The notes under the pieces were generated by a model. It saw only the letters and a list, made by a program, of their open reading frames with translations. It had not been told where the DNA came from and ran no database searches. Of a stretch of 35,840 bases of DNA, positions 26,724 to 35,180 are shown in pieces. The stretch covers positions 1-35,840 of the forward strand of contig JANWLR010000037.1 of NCBI GenBank assembly GCA_025450755.1. The letters are read 5' to 3'. Made by a program: the position numbers and the translations under genes. The stretch comes from Sphingomicrobium sp. (GTDB taxonomy: Bacteria > Pseudomonadota > Alphaproteobacteria > Sphingomonadales > Sphingomonadaceae). How positions within the stretch are numbered: the first letter of the stretch is position 1; each line of letters starts with the position of its first letter.

Positions 26724-28015
26724 TTCCACGGATCTGTGGTCGAGCGAGGCTGAAGCGTCGCCATAGCCGGCGCTTCGTCCTTCATCGAGGCGGAGACCGC
26801 CTCGGCTTGCCGCAGGACCCGCAGCAGGTTGCCCCCGGCAAGCTTGGCGAGGTCCGCGTCGTCCCAGCCGCGGCGGATCAGCTCGGCAAACAGCAGTGGA
26901 TAACCGCTGACACTGTTCATCCCAGCGGGTGCCCCGTCCCAGTCAATACCGTCGAGGTCGCCGCCCAGGCCGACATGATCATGGCCCGCAACCATGACGA
27001 TATGCTCGATATGATCGGCCACGAGCCCGACATTTGCGCGCGGCGTCGGATGCGCGGCCAGCCAAGCCTTCATCGCTTCGTCGCGGCGCATGGGCTGGCC
27101 GGTGTAGAGGTTCTTCAGACGGGCATCCTCGGCATCCTTAGAAGCGCTCCAGCTCATGAACTCCGGCGACAAGTGCCCGAGGAAGAAATTCACCATCACC
27201 ACGCCGCCATTCTTCTGAAGCAGCTGGAGCACGTCGTCGGGCACGTTGCGGGGATGGTCGGCGAGCGCCCGCGCGTCGCTGTGGCTGAAGATCACCGGCG
27301 CCTTGCTGACCGCGAGCGCCGCGCGCATCGTCTCGGGCGAAACGTGGCTCAAATCGACGAGCATCCCGAGGCGGTTCATCTCATGGATGACGATCCGTCC
27401 AAACTCGTTGATCCCGTTCCACTTGGGATCGTCAGTCGCGCTATCGGCAAACTCGTTGTTCTTGAAGTGCGTCAGCGTCATGTAGCGCGCCCCAAGCTCG
27501 TAGAACTGGCGAAGTGCAGCGAGGCTTCCGCCGATCTGGTGGCCGCCCTCAATCCCGATCAGCGACGCGACCTTCCCGCTCTTGTGGATGCGCACCACGT
27601 CGTCGGCCGTGCGGGCGAGCTCGAGGTCGTTCGGATAGGCTTTGACGAGGCGCTTCACGATGTCGATCTGCTCGATCGTCTCGCGGATCGCCGTGTCTCC
27701 GGTCACCGAGCTTGGGATGTAGACCGACCAGAACTGCCCCCCGAGGCGACCCTGATGCAGTCGCGCCATGTCTGTCATTAGCGGGTGATCCGCCCGCTTG
27801 TCCGTTCCGCTCGCCAGGTCTTCAATGCTGAGGTTGTAGTTTTCGCGAAGCTGCTCCGCGAGGTCGTTGTGGCCGTCGATCAGCGGCGTGCCTTTGAGGA
27901 TGCGGTCGATGCGCGCCTGGACCGAGGGGGAGATGGATTTGTCAGTCGGTTGTGCCACGGCCGCCGATGATAGCAGCATTGCGGAGGCGAACAGGAGTGC
28001 GGCTTTAGCTGTCAT
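26720..28015 (-). CDS. Exported membrane-dipeptidase-type (M19) peptidase
   Basis: Renal-dipeptidase family M19 enzyme, 431 residues, cleaving dipeptides with two zinc ions. A signal peptide ends at AAVAQP (ATG 28015 chosen to give it). Metal ligands are His49 and Asp51 (DGHNDL), the Glu in GIEGGHQIGG, and histidines in DLSHVSPE and FSHSDAR. It is likely periplasmic or lipid-anchored elsewhere; no lipobox cysteine is seen. Co-transcribed with the downstream MBL hydrolase through an ATGA overlap. Confidence 0.93.
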   Translation of the reverse strand: MTAKAALLFASAMLLSSAAVAQPTDKSISPSVQARIDRILKGTPLIDGHNDLAEQLRENYNLSIEDLASGTDKRADHPLMTDMARLHQGRLGGQFWSVYIPSSVTGDTAIRETIEQIDIVKRLVKAYPNDLELARTADDVVRIHKSGKVASLIGIEGGHQIGGSLAALRQFYELGARYMTLTHFKNNEFADSATDDPKWNGINEFGRIVIHEMNRLGMLVDLSHVSPETMRAALAVSKAPVIFSHSDARALADHPRNVPDDVLQLLQKNGGVVMVNFFLGHLSPEFMSWSASKDAEDARLKNLYTGQPMRRDEAMKAWLAAHPTPRANVGLVADHIEHIVMVAGHDHVGLGGDLDGIDWDGAPAGMNSVSGYPLLFAELIRRGWDDADLAKLAGGNLLRVLRQAEAVSASMKDEAPAMATLQPRSTTDPWK

Positions 28016-28100
28016 GCCAGGGGGTTTAGGAACAGCCGCAAAGTCCTGCAATCAGCGATGGTCCCGGGGGGCTTGTTCTTTGCCGTTCGCGCGGTGATGA

Positions 28101-28340
28101 ATGATGAGGATGAGCGATCTTGAAGAAACGATGCATTTCGATCCGGACGAAGGACTTGCCGACCTCGACATGCATCTTGACCGGTTGAAAGCCGCCGCCG
28201 AAGGCCAAGGTTTCAAGTTCGACCGCCATGCCGCCCGCAACGAGCTGCAGGCCGCGACCTTCGGAAAGAGGCGAACGGCGATTGCCCGGCTGCTGCTTTC
28301 GCCGACAGGCGCGATGGCGATCGAGGTCAAGTCGGACTAA
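28101..28340 (+). CDS. Hypothetical 79-residue protein
   Basis: Unrecognised small protein, charged and helical in its first half (DEGLADLDMHLDRLKAAAE), with a basic middle (FGKRRTAIARLLL) and ending AIEVKSD. ATG 28101, 28104 and 28110 are all possible starts. Divergent from the M19 dipeptidase and convergent with pdeM, whose stop interlocks with its own in CTAA (28337-28340). Codon use looks like its neighbours, and the tight packing favours a real gene. Confidence 0.55.
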   Translation: MMRMSDLEETMHFDPDEGLADLDMHLDRLKAAAEGQGFKFDRHAARNELQAATFGKRRTAIARLLLSPTGAMAIEVKSD

Positions 28341-28999
28341 GCGGCAAGCCGAAAACGCAGCAGTCGGTTGGACACCGGCACCAGAGCCGATGCTTCACTT
28401 CCAACAGAACCAAGAATCTCCGGATGGTGCGCATCGAGCCCGCCCGTCAGCGAACCAAATGCCGGCATGATGATCTTGGTCGCGGAGGTGACGAAGCAGC
28501 GCCGAGAGATCCGGCGGCCGCGGAGGTGAACCCTGAGCTTGGGGTGGAAGTGGCCGGAAATTTCCGGCCGCGTCTCACCGCGCACAGCTTCGTGGCGCAG
28601 GATGATCCCGCCGATCTCGACTTCATCGACGATGGAACCGCCGCAATGGTCGGCAAAGCCCGGATCGTGGTTGCCAACGATCCAGGTCCAGTCGAGCATC
28701 GAGGTGAGGGCACTCAGCAGTTCGCGCGCTTGTCCGGGTAAGCGGTCACAGCCGAACTGGTCGTGGAAGCTGTCTCCGAGGCAATAGAGGCGCGCCGCGC
28801 CAGTGCGCTCCACCTCAGCCGCCAACGCGGTCAGCGTCGCGTGCGAATCATAGGGGGGCAGGAATTGGCCCAGACGCGCGAACCAGCTCGCTTTCTCGAG
28901 ATGCAGGTCGGCGACGAGAAGCGTCTGCCGCGACGGCCAATAAAGCGCGCCGTCGGCTGTAGCTTCGAACGTTTCGCCTGCGAACGAAAAGGGAACCAT
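28337..28999 (-). CDS. pdeM: Ligase-associated DNA damage endonuclease PdeM
   Basis: Calcineurin-like metallophosphoesterase of 220 residues matching the PdeM group of DNA repair nucleases. Metal motifs in order: ADLHLEK, LGDSFHD, VGNHD and a late GHFHPK. In many bacteria pdeM sits beside an Lhr-type helicase, an ATP-dependent ligase and an exonuclease. Here the neighbours are rpoZ upstream and a hypothetical gene downstream, so it is detached from that set. ATG 28999 is the only sensible start. Confidence 0.87.
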   Translation of the reverse strand: MVPFSFAGETFEATADGALYWPSRQTLLVADLHLEKASWFARLGQFLPPYDSHATLTALAAEVERTGAARLYCLGDSFHDQFGCDRLPGQARELLSALTSMLDWTWIVGNHDPGFADHCGGSIVDEVEIGGIILRHEAVRGETRPEISGHFHPKLRVHLRGRRISRRCFVTSATKIIMPAFGSLTGGLDAHHPEILGSVGSEASALVPVSNRLLRFRLAA

Positions 29000-29086
29000 G
29001 GGCCAGCTCTAACTGTCGGCCGAGATTCGTTCCAGTGGGATTGAACCGCATGCTCGCCTGCCCCTCGGACAGGCTGCGCGTGGGAT

Positions 29087-29428
29087 TTATTCGTAGTCCC
29101 CGCCCGACGGGGTCGGACGCGGCGGGGCGGCGGCAGTCAGGCGCAGCGCCTCGGCGGCTTCGCTCAGCGATGCCAGCTCTTCGGTCTCGTCTTCCTCATC
29201 GATCCGGACCTTCTGCAGATTGGTGACGATGGCCTCCTCGAGATCCCGAGGCTTCACCGTCACGTCGGCAATCTCGCGCAGCGCGACGACCGGATTCTTG
29301 TCGCGGTCGCGGTCGATGGTCAGGTCGGCGCCGCCCGAGATCTGACGTGCGCGCTGGGCCGCCATCAGGACGAGGTCGAACCTGTTCGGGATCTTGTCGA
29401 CACAATCTTCAACCGTAACGCGCGCCAT
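29087..29428 (-). CDS. rpoZ: RNA polymerase omega subunit
   Basis: Omega, 113 residues, helping fold the beta-prime subunit and, with it, forming a ppGpp site in proteobacteria. The N-terminal half reads [20 protein letters not shown], then [10 protein letters not shown] and [11 protein letters not shown], all family-typical; the acidic Glu/Asp-rich tail varies between species. ATG 29428 is the conserved start. Confidence 0.96.
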   Translation of the reverse strand: MARVTVEDCVDKIPNRFDLVLMAAQRARQISGGADLTIDRDRDKNPVVALREIADVTVKPRDLEEAIVTNLQKVRIDEEDETEELASLSEAAEALRLTAAAPPRPTPSGGDYE

Positions 29429-29484
29429 CAATCGCTCCGCAAAGCTATTCCAAGCCAGGAATATGGGATGTGAGGAAGGCGTCG

Positions 29485-29514
29485 CCAATAGCTTGCGGTG
29501 CCACGAAAAGTCAA
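29485..29514 (-). promoter_or_regulatory. Candidate sigma-70 promoter for rpoZ
   Basis: Minus strand TTGACT (29509-29514), 18-base gap, TATTGG (29485-29490). The -35 is five of six to consensus; the -10 is weak. It is well placed about 55 bases upstream of the rpoZ start. Confidence 0.42.
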
Positions 29515-29528
29515 CAAATCTGCAGCCT

Positions 29529-30701
29529 ATGGCCGATCAGGGCACCGAGACTGTCAGCAGGGCGGCTATCCGGGCTGAGATCGCCGGCAATCGCCTTGAG
29601 TTGATCGAGAGCGGAGAAGCACGGCTTCGGGTCCTGCTCGAGATGATCGGCGGCGCCCAGCAATCGATCAAGATGCTGATGTACATGTTCAACCCCGACG
29701 CGGTCGGTCACGAGGTTCGGGACGCGCTCGTCGCCGCCGCCCAGCGCGGAGTGCGAGTGAATGTGCTGATCGATGGCTTCGGCTCGGTCGCGTCGCCGGA
29801 ATTCTTCGCACCGCTCCGGGAAGCCGGCGGAGACGAATGCGTCTTCAATCCGAGCTACGGCCGCTCATACCTCATGAGGAACCATCAGAAGCTGGTTGTG
29901 GTCGACGATTGGCTTGCGATCATCGGCGGAGCGAACATCGACGACACCTACCTGCACGACGGATCGCTGAGGGATTGGCGCGATTTGTGGCTCAAGCTCG
30001 AAGGGCCCGAGGTCGCCATGCCGTGCCGCTATTTCGACACACTGTTTCGCTGGTCGAAGCGCAAGAATCCAAGCCTTAAGTTTCTTCGACGCCAGCTCGC
30101 CGAATTCAGCGAGTGGCGCGGCCCCCTACAGTGGAAGTTCAGCGGGCCTTTGAGCCTTCGCAACAGCTGGTGGCGGAGCATCGGCCAGGACATCCGTCGC
30201 GGGCACCGCCTCGACATGATCTTTGCTTATTTCGCCCCGCCGGGCGCGATGGTGCGGCGGATCGGCCGCCTTGGGCGGCGTGGACGCGCGCGGATCATCA
30301 CCGCCGCCAAATCGGACAATAATGCGACGATCGCGGCCGCGCGGCACAGCTACAGCCGGTTGCTTCGCCGCCATGTCGAGATGTACGAATATCAGCCGGC
30401 CAAACTGCATACCAAGCTCGCTATCGTCGACGACATCGTCCACATCGGCTCTTCGAACTTCGATTACCGAAGCCTGTACATCAACCTCGAGGTGATGCTT
30501 CGGATCAAGGACGCGGGCTTCGCCGCGGAGATGCGCGGCTATTTCGAGCGCGAGCTAGAAGAGTGCAAATGGATCACTCCGGCTCTGCACAAACGGCGTG
30601 CGACCCTCTGGCGGCGAATCAAGTGGGCCGTCTCTCACTTCCTAGTGAACGTGACGGATTATACGGTCACTCGGCGGCTCAACTTCCGGGCCGAGCGTTA
30701 A
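29529..30701 (+). CDS. Phospholipase D/cardiolipin synthase-like protein
   Basis: Two-HKD phospholipase D superfamily enzyme, 390 residues. The first motif is HQKLVVVDD with His119, Lys121 and Asp126; the second is HTKLAIVDD in the C-terminal half, followed by GSSNFDYRS. Both are complete, so activity is expected. Cardiolipin synthases of the ClsB type have this length and lack N-terminal membrane helices, as here. ATG 29529 is chosen; the longer frame upstream is antisense to rpoZ. Interlocked stop (TTAA) with the convergent methyltransferase. Confidence 0.9.
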   Translation: MADQGTETVSRAAIRAEIAGNRLELIESGEARLRVLLEMIGGAQQSIKMLMYMFNPDAVGHEVRDALVAAAQRGVRVNVLIDGFGSVASPEFFAPLREAGGDECVFNPSYGRSYLMRNHQKLVVVDDWLAIIGGANIDDTYLHDGSLRDWRDLWLKLEGPEVAMPCRYFDTLFRWSKRKNPSLKFLRRQLAEFSEWRGPLQWKFSGPLSLRNSWWRSIGQDIRRGHRLDMIFAYFAPPGAMVRRIGRLGRRGRARIITAAKSDNNATIAAARHSYSRLLRRHVEMYEYQPAKLHTKLAIVDDIVHIGSSNFDYRSLYINLEVMLRIKDAGFAAEMRGYFERELEECKWITPALHKRRATLWRRIKWAVSHFLVNVTDYTVTRRLNFRAER

Positions 30702-31339
30702 TCCGAAGGCTCGCCTTTATAGGCCCAGAACAGGGTGGCCGGCGGCACATTGATCCATTCGAAGCCGCGTTTGATCGGCTCGAAATGCGGCTTGATGAAA
30801 TCCAGCACCTTCGGGCTGAACTGATAGACCAGGAACGCGCCGCCCGGACGGATTACCTTGGCAGTCGCTTCCGCAATGTCGTCCCCCACGCCGGGCGGGA
30901 GAGTCGAAAACGGAAGGCCGGAGAGAACATAATCTGCATCGCCGAGGCTCCGTTCTGCGAGAATCTTTTCGACGTCCGCGGCCGAGCCGGTGACAGTGAC
31001 CAGCCTCGAATCGCTGATCTGCTCGCGAAGATAAGATGTGAAATCCGGGTTGGTGTCGATCGTCAGCAACGTCGCATCGGCACCGAGGCGGTCTAGCACG
31101 GGGCGAGTGAAGGTGCCCACGCCCGGGCCATATTCGACGAAGAGCCTGGTGTTCGCCCAGTCCACGGGGTCGAGCATCTTGTCGATCAGAACGCGGCTCG
31201 ACGGAATGATCGAGCCGACCATGACTGGGTTCTTCAAAAATCCGCGCAGGAATTGCCACTGCGGGCTTGGACTGCGGCGGTCGCGGCGGCGCTGAAGGCG
31301 TCGTGAACCTTTCAGCGTGCGCGCGGGTGAGGTCGACAT
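30698..31339 (-). CDS. PmtA-like SAM-dependent methyltransferase
   Basis: Class I methyltransferase, 213 residues. The SAM loop is VEYGPGVGTF at 68-77, followed by an acidic residue in LLTIDTNPDF. The pattern FLRGFLKNPVMVGSIIPSS and the late YQFSPKV match bacterial phospholipid N-methyltransferases of the PmtA group, which turn phosphatidylethanolamine into its methylated forms. A basic N-terminus (about 25 residues, rich in Arg) could help membrane binding. GGGAG precedes ATG 31339. Adjacent to a cardiolipin-synthase-like gene, it suggests local lipid remodelling genes, though they are transcribed towards each other. A ribosomal RNA dimethylase-like role is less likely. Confidence 0.78.
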   Translation of the reverse strand: MSTSPARTLKGSRRLQRRRDRRSPSPQWQFLRGFLKNPVMVGSIIPSSRVLIDKMLDPVDWANTRLFVEYGPGVGTFTRPVLDRLGADATLLTIDTNPDFTSYLREQISDSRLVTVTGSAADVEKILAERSLGDADYVLSGLPFSTLPPGVGDDIAEATAKVIRPGGAFLVYQFSPKVLDFIKPHFEPIKRGFEWINVPPATLFWAYKGEPSD

Positions 31340-31505
31340 GGAAACTCCCGTGGGGCGACGAAGGCCGAGAGCGTTGGCAAATGCGCCGCCGCTTGGCAAG
31401 TTTCGAACGTCAAAGGCCGGAAGCAGTCGCGCGCCGTTCTGCGAAACGGGCAATTCGCGCGACGAAGAGGTTTCCGAGCGTTTGCGACGGCTCTAAGCCT
31501 CGGAT

Positions 31506-32804
31506 GTGGCCTCAATCGCGAGCAATGGAGCGGTCGGCAAGGCGGCGCTGACCAATAGTCACTTCGTGCTGCTCTATTGCGCGATGCTCGTTGCATCGTC
31601 GGGCAACACCGCGCTTCAATCCGTCATGCCGGCGATCGGCCGCGAGATCGGAATCGAGGATTTCTACGTCGCCGTCGCCTACACCTGGTCCGCCGTACTG
31701 TGGGTGCTGCTTGCGCCCTTTTGGGCCGAAAAGAGCGACCATCACGGCCGCAAGACCCTGACGATGATGGGCATCAGCGGCTTCATCCTGTCGATGACGC
31801 TCTGCGGGGTCGCCATGTTCGCGGGACTTCACCGTTGGATCGGCGGCGGACTGACCTTCGGCTTGTTTGCGATCTTCCGTGCGATCTATGGCGGCCTCGG
31901 CTGCGCCACCCCGTCGGCGACTCAGGCCTATCTCGCTTCGAAGACGAGACGCAGCGGACGCGTTGCGGCACTTTCTGCTCTGTCGTCCTCGTTCGGGCTT
32001 GGGACGATCATCGGCCCTGCAGTGGCTCCCCTGTTCGTGCTTCCAGTCGTCGGGCTCGCGGGTCCTTTGTTCGCCTTCGCGGCAATCGCTGCCGCAGTGT
32101 TCTTCGCAATCGTGCTGTGGCTTCCGGACGACCGCAGTGGCCGCCGGCTCGGGCATGGTGCAGCGATGAGCTATCCGTCGCTGGCAAGCCCGCCGACGGG
32201 GGCGAGCGTCACGGCGGCAACTGCGCCGCGCAGACTGAAGCGGCTCAGCTGGAAGGACCCGCGCGTTCGGCCATGGATTCTTGCTGGCGTCGTCGCGGGC
32301 CATGCACAGGCGGCGACTCTGACGTGCATTGGTTTCTTCGTGATCGATCGCCTTCATCTTCGCGCAACTGCTTCCGAAGGACCGATCGCGATCGTCATGA
32401 TGGCTGGGGCGGTGGCAACACTCGGCGCGCAATGGGGACTGATTCCGCGGCTTCGGCTAAATCCTCGTTCGCTGATCCTGTGGGGCGCGTTGATCGCCTG
32501 CGCCGGTCTTCTCGGAACGATGCTGTCGAAGGACCTCTACGGGATCACGATCGGCTTTGCCGTTGCCTCTCTCGGATTCGGATTCACGCGGCCGGGCTTC
32601 ACTGCCGGCGCATCGCTCGCGGTTCCTCTCGCAGAACAAGGGGCGATCGCCGGTGTAATCACGTCGGCAAACGGAATCAGCTATGTCCTGGCGCCCGCAG
32701 CTGGAATCGGCCTTTACGGCTGGAACCACGACCTGCCGTTCGCCGCATTTGCACTATTGCTCGTCGTTCTTGCAACGGTTGGCAGTCGGCGACTGGCCGC
32801 CTAG
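31506..32804 (+). CDS. MFS transporter, GTG start
   Basis: Major facilitator superfamily transporter of 432 residues with about 12 hydrophobic helices and a central hydrophilic loop near residues 210-250. The motif-A-like sequence is SDHHGRKTLT between helices 2 and 3. No upstream ATG fits; GTG 31506 starts MASIASNG. The substrate cannot be told: drug or small-molecule efflux is the usual guess for this type. It ends interlocked with the cdc48-like gene in CTAG (32801-32804). Confidence 0.87.
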   Translation: MASIASNGAVGKAALTNSHFVLLYCAMLVASSGNTALQSVMPAIGREIGIEDFYVAVAYTWSAVLWVLLAPFWAEKSDHHGRKTLTMMGISGFILSMTLCGVAMFAGLHRWIGGGLTFGLFAIFRAIYGGLGCATPSATQAYLASKTRRSGRVAALSALSSSFGLGTIIGPAVAPLFVLPVVGLAGPLFAFAAIAAAVFFAIVLWLPDDRSGRRLGHGAAMSYPSLASPPTGASVTAATAPRRLKRLSWKDPRVRPWILAGVVAGHAQAATLTCIGFFVIDRLHLRATASEGPIAIVMMAGAVATLGAQWGLIPRLRLNPRSLILWGALIACAGLLGTMLSKDLYGITIGFAVASLGFGFTRPGFTAGASLAVPLAEQGAIAGVITSANGISYVLAPAAGIGLYGWNHDLPFAAFALLLVVLATVGSRRLAA

Positions 32805-35110
32805 CCTTTGCCGCCTTCCTTCGGGTGGAGCATGCCCGGGAGCACGAACCCGATGCCGCCCAGCGGCCGCGTCGCATCGCTCTTCAACGTGTCCTGGATG
32901 CGCGAATATTCCTCGAGCATCTCGGGCGTAACGGAAGCACGGGTCTCGCTAAGGGCGGTTTCGAAATCCTCCATTGTCACCTGGCCCGTGTCGAGGCCGC
33001 GACGAAGTGCCGTCAGGCCAGCGCGGCGCACAAGGTCTTCAAGGTCGGCGCCGGTGAAACGGTCGGTCCGCTGAGCGATCTTTTCGAGATCCACGTCGTC
33101 GGCAAGCGGCATCGCTTGGGTATGGATCGCGAGGATGCGGCGGCGTCCGGCAGTGTCGGGCACGCCGACGTAGATCAACTCGTCGAAGCGGCCCGGACGG
33201 AGCAGCGCCGGGTCGATGAGGGTCGGCCGGTTGGTTGCACCGATCACCACCACGTTCTGCAGCTCTTCCAGACCGTCCATCTCGGAGAGGATCGTGTTGA
33301 CCACGCGTTCCGTGACCTGCGGTTCGCCGAGGCCGCCTCCTCGCATCGGCACCAGGCTGTCGAGCTCATCGATGAAGACGATCGTCGGCGCGACCTGCCG
33401 CGCGCGGTTGAAGAGCCGGGCAATCTGCTGTTCGCTCTCGCCGTACCATTTGGACAGCAAGTCAGACGACTTGGTGGCAATGAAGTTTGCTTCGGCCTCG
33501 CGCGCCGCTGCCTTGGCGAGAAGCGTCTTGCCGGTGCCCGGGGGGCCGTAGAGCAGGAAGCCCTTGGCTGGACGGATGCCGAGCCGTCGGAATGCTTCCG
33601 GATGTTTGAGCGGAAGCTCCACACCTTCGCGCAGACGATCGCGAGCGGCATCAAGTCCGCCCACATCGTCCCAGCGAACCTGAGGCGCTTCGACCATGAC
33701 CTCGCGCATGGCCGAAGGCTGGACTCGCTTCAGCGCATTCTCGAAATCGCCTCGTTCGACGGACAAGGCGTCGAGGATCTCGGCCGGAATCGTCTGCTCG
33801 GCAAGGTTGATGCGCGGCATGATCCGCCGCACCGCCTCGAGCGCCGCTTCGCGGGCGAGAGCGGCGATGTCGGCGCCGACGAAGCCATAGGTGCGTCGCG
33901 CCAGTTCCTCGAGGTTGACGTCGTTCGCCAGCGGCATGCCGCGCGTGTGGATGCCGAGGATTTCGCGGCGGCCCGGTTCGTCCGGCACACCGATGACGAT
34001 CTCCCGATCGAACCGGCCGGGGCGCCGGAGTGCTTCGTCGATCGCTTCGGGGCGGTTGGTAGCGGCGATGACGACCGTGTTCTGCCTCGGCTCCATTCCG
34101 TCGAGAAGCGTAAGAAGCTGGGCAACAAGCCGCTTTTCGGCTTCGCCGGTCACCTGGCTGCGCTTGGGCGCAATTGAATCGATCTCGTCGATGAAAATGA
34201 TCGACGGTGCTTCCTGTGCTGCCTGCTCGAAAATCTCGCGCAGCCGCCGTTCGCTCTCGCCGTAGGCAGAGCCCATGATTTCCGGGCCGGCGATATGGAA
34301 GAACTTGGCTGCGCTTTCATTTGCGACAGCGCGCGCGAGCAAGGTCTTGCCGGTGCCGGGAGGGCCATGGAGAAGCACTCCCTTGGGCGGATCGACACCC
34401 AGCCGCTGGAACAGCTCGGGATGGCGCAGCGGAAGTTCGACCATCTCGCGAAGCGCGTCGATCGTGTCGCGCATGCCGCCAAGATCGTCATAGGTGACAT
34501 CGGCGCGCCGCTCGCCGTCGCGGGCGGTGAATTCGGGCAACAGCTCGACCGTCGTGTCCGAATCGATGTGAACGATGCCCTTTGGCACAGCGGTCACGAC
34601 AATCAGTCTCAATTCCTGAAGCGCGAAGGCGGGGGCATTGAGCAACTGCCGGATATGGTCGGGCATATCGGCGTTGATTCGCTGGTGTCCCGCAGTCGCG
34701 ACAGTGTCGCCTTCGACCAGCGGGCGGCCGGCAAAGGTGCGTTTCAGGGCTTCGGCCGAACCCTGGAGGCGGACGTTGGGCTGGGCCGGCGCAAAGACGA
34801 CTCGGGTTGCGGGCTTCGAATCGCCTTTTCGGACCTCCACAAAATCGCCCGAGCCCACGCCGGCATTGGCCCGCTGCAGGCCATCGAGCCGAATGATGTC
34901 GATCCCGACATCTTCGCCGTAAGGAGGGATCGCGCGCGCCGCAGTCGAGCGCTTGCCGACGATTTCAATCACGTCGCCTTCAGCAAGGCTGAGATCACGC
35001 ATCAGCCCCTCGGGCAGGCGAGCAAAGCCACGGCCGCTGTCGGCCGGGGGCAGGCTCGCGACCTGGAGCCTCCTCGATTTCACCCGCTCGACCGTGTCTG
35101 CTTCAGGCAT
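32801..35110 (-). CDS. CDC48/VAT-type double AAA+ ATPase
   Basis: A 769-residue AAA+ unfoldase with the same layout as archaeal VAT and eukaryotic p97/Cdc48. Residues 1 to about 190 are the substrate- and adaptor-binding N-domain (LPEGLMRDLSLAEGDVIEI, the double-psi barrel part). D1 has Walker A GPPGTGKT at 249-256 and Walker B IIFIDE at 304-309. D2 has GPPGTGKT at 522-529 and VFIDE at 578-582, plus the pore-loop segment KWYGESE. ATG 35110 follows AGGAG. It should extract or unfold proteins using ATP. No proteasome-like or adaptor gene is near. The short C-terminal tail lacks the archaeal HbYX-type end (it ends EGGKG), arguing against docking to a 20S-like protease. Confidence 0.95.
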   Translation of the reverse strand: MPEADTVERVKSRRLQVASLPPADSGRGFARLPEGLMRDLSLAEGDVIEIVGKRSTAARAIPPYGEDVGIDIIRLDGLQRANAGVGSGDFVEVRKGDSKPATRVVFAPAQPNVRLQGSAEALKRTFAGRPLVEGDTVATAGHQRINADMPDHIRQLLNAPAFALQELRLIVVTAVPKGIVHIDSDTTVELLPEFTARDGERRADVTYDDLGGMRDTIDALREMVELPLRHPELFQRLGVDPPKGVLLHGPPGTGKTLLARAVANESAAKFFHIAGPEIMGSAYGESERRLREIFEQAAQEAPSIIFIDEIDSIAPKRSQVTGEAEKRLVAQLLTLLDGMEPRQNTVVIAATNRPEAIDEALRRPGRFDREIVIGVPDEPGRREILGIHTRGMPLANDVNLEELARRTYGFVGADIAALAREAALEAVRRIMPRINLAEQTIPAEILDALSVERGDFENALKRVQPSAMREVMVEAPQVRWDDVGGLDAARDRLREGVELPLKHPEAFRRLGIRPAKGFLLYGPPGTGKTLLAKAAAREAEANFIATKSSDLLSKWYGESEQQIARLFNRARQVAPTIVFIDELDSLVPMRGGGLGEPQVTERVVNTILSEMDGLEELQNVVVIGATNRPTLIDPALLRPGRFDELIYVGVPDTAGRRRILAIHTQAMPLADDVDLEKIAQRTDRFTGADLEDLVRRAGLTALRRGLDTGQVTMEDFETALSETRASVTPEMLEEYSRIQDTLKSDATRPLGGIGFVLPGMLHPKEGGKG

Positions 35111-35180
35111 TTCTACTCCTGACCCGCGCCTTCATACCGGATACGTAACGGCGGCACACCGGGGCGGTTTCAATTGCTGA

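Noticed and set aside
26807-27781. Plus-strand 324-codon frame antisense to the M19 dipeptidase
   Set aside because: The dipeptidase zinc ligands are intact on the other strand; this is a shadow frame.
29050-29080. Hairpin between rpoZ and pdeM (GCCTG...CAGGC)
   Set aside because: The stem is short, has a mismatch and lacks a T-run; not convincing as a terminator.
31577-34177. Plus-strand open frame of 866 codons across the MFS gene and antisense to the CDC48 gene
   Set aside because: It runs out of frame through one real gene and antisense to another, with Arg/Ala-rich shadow composition and no motif.
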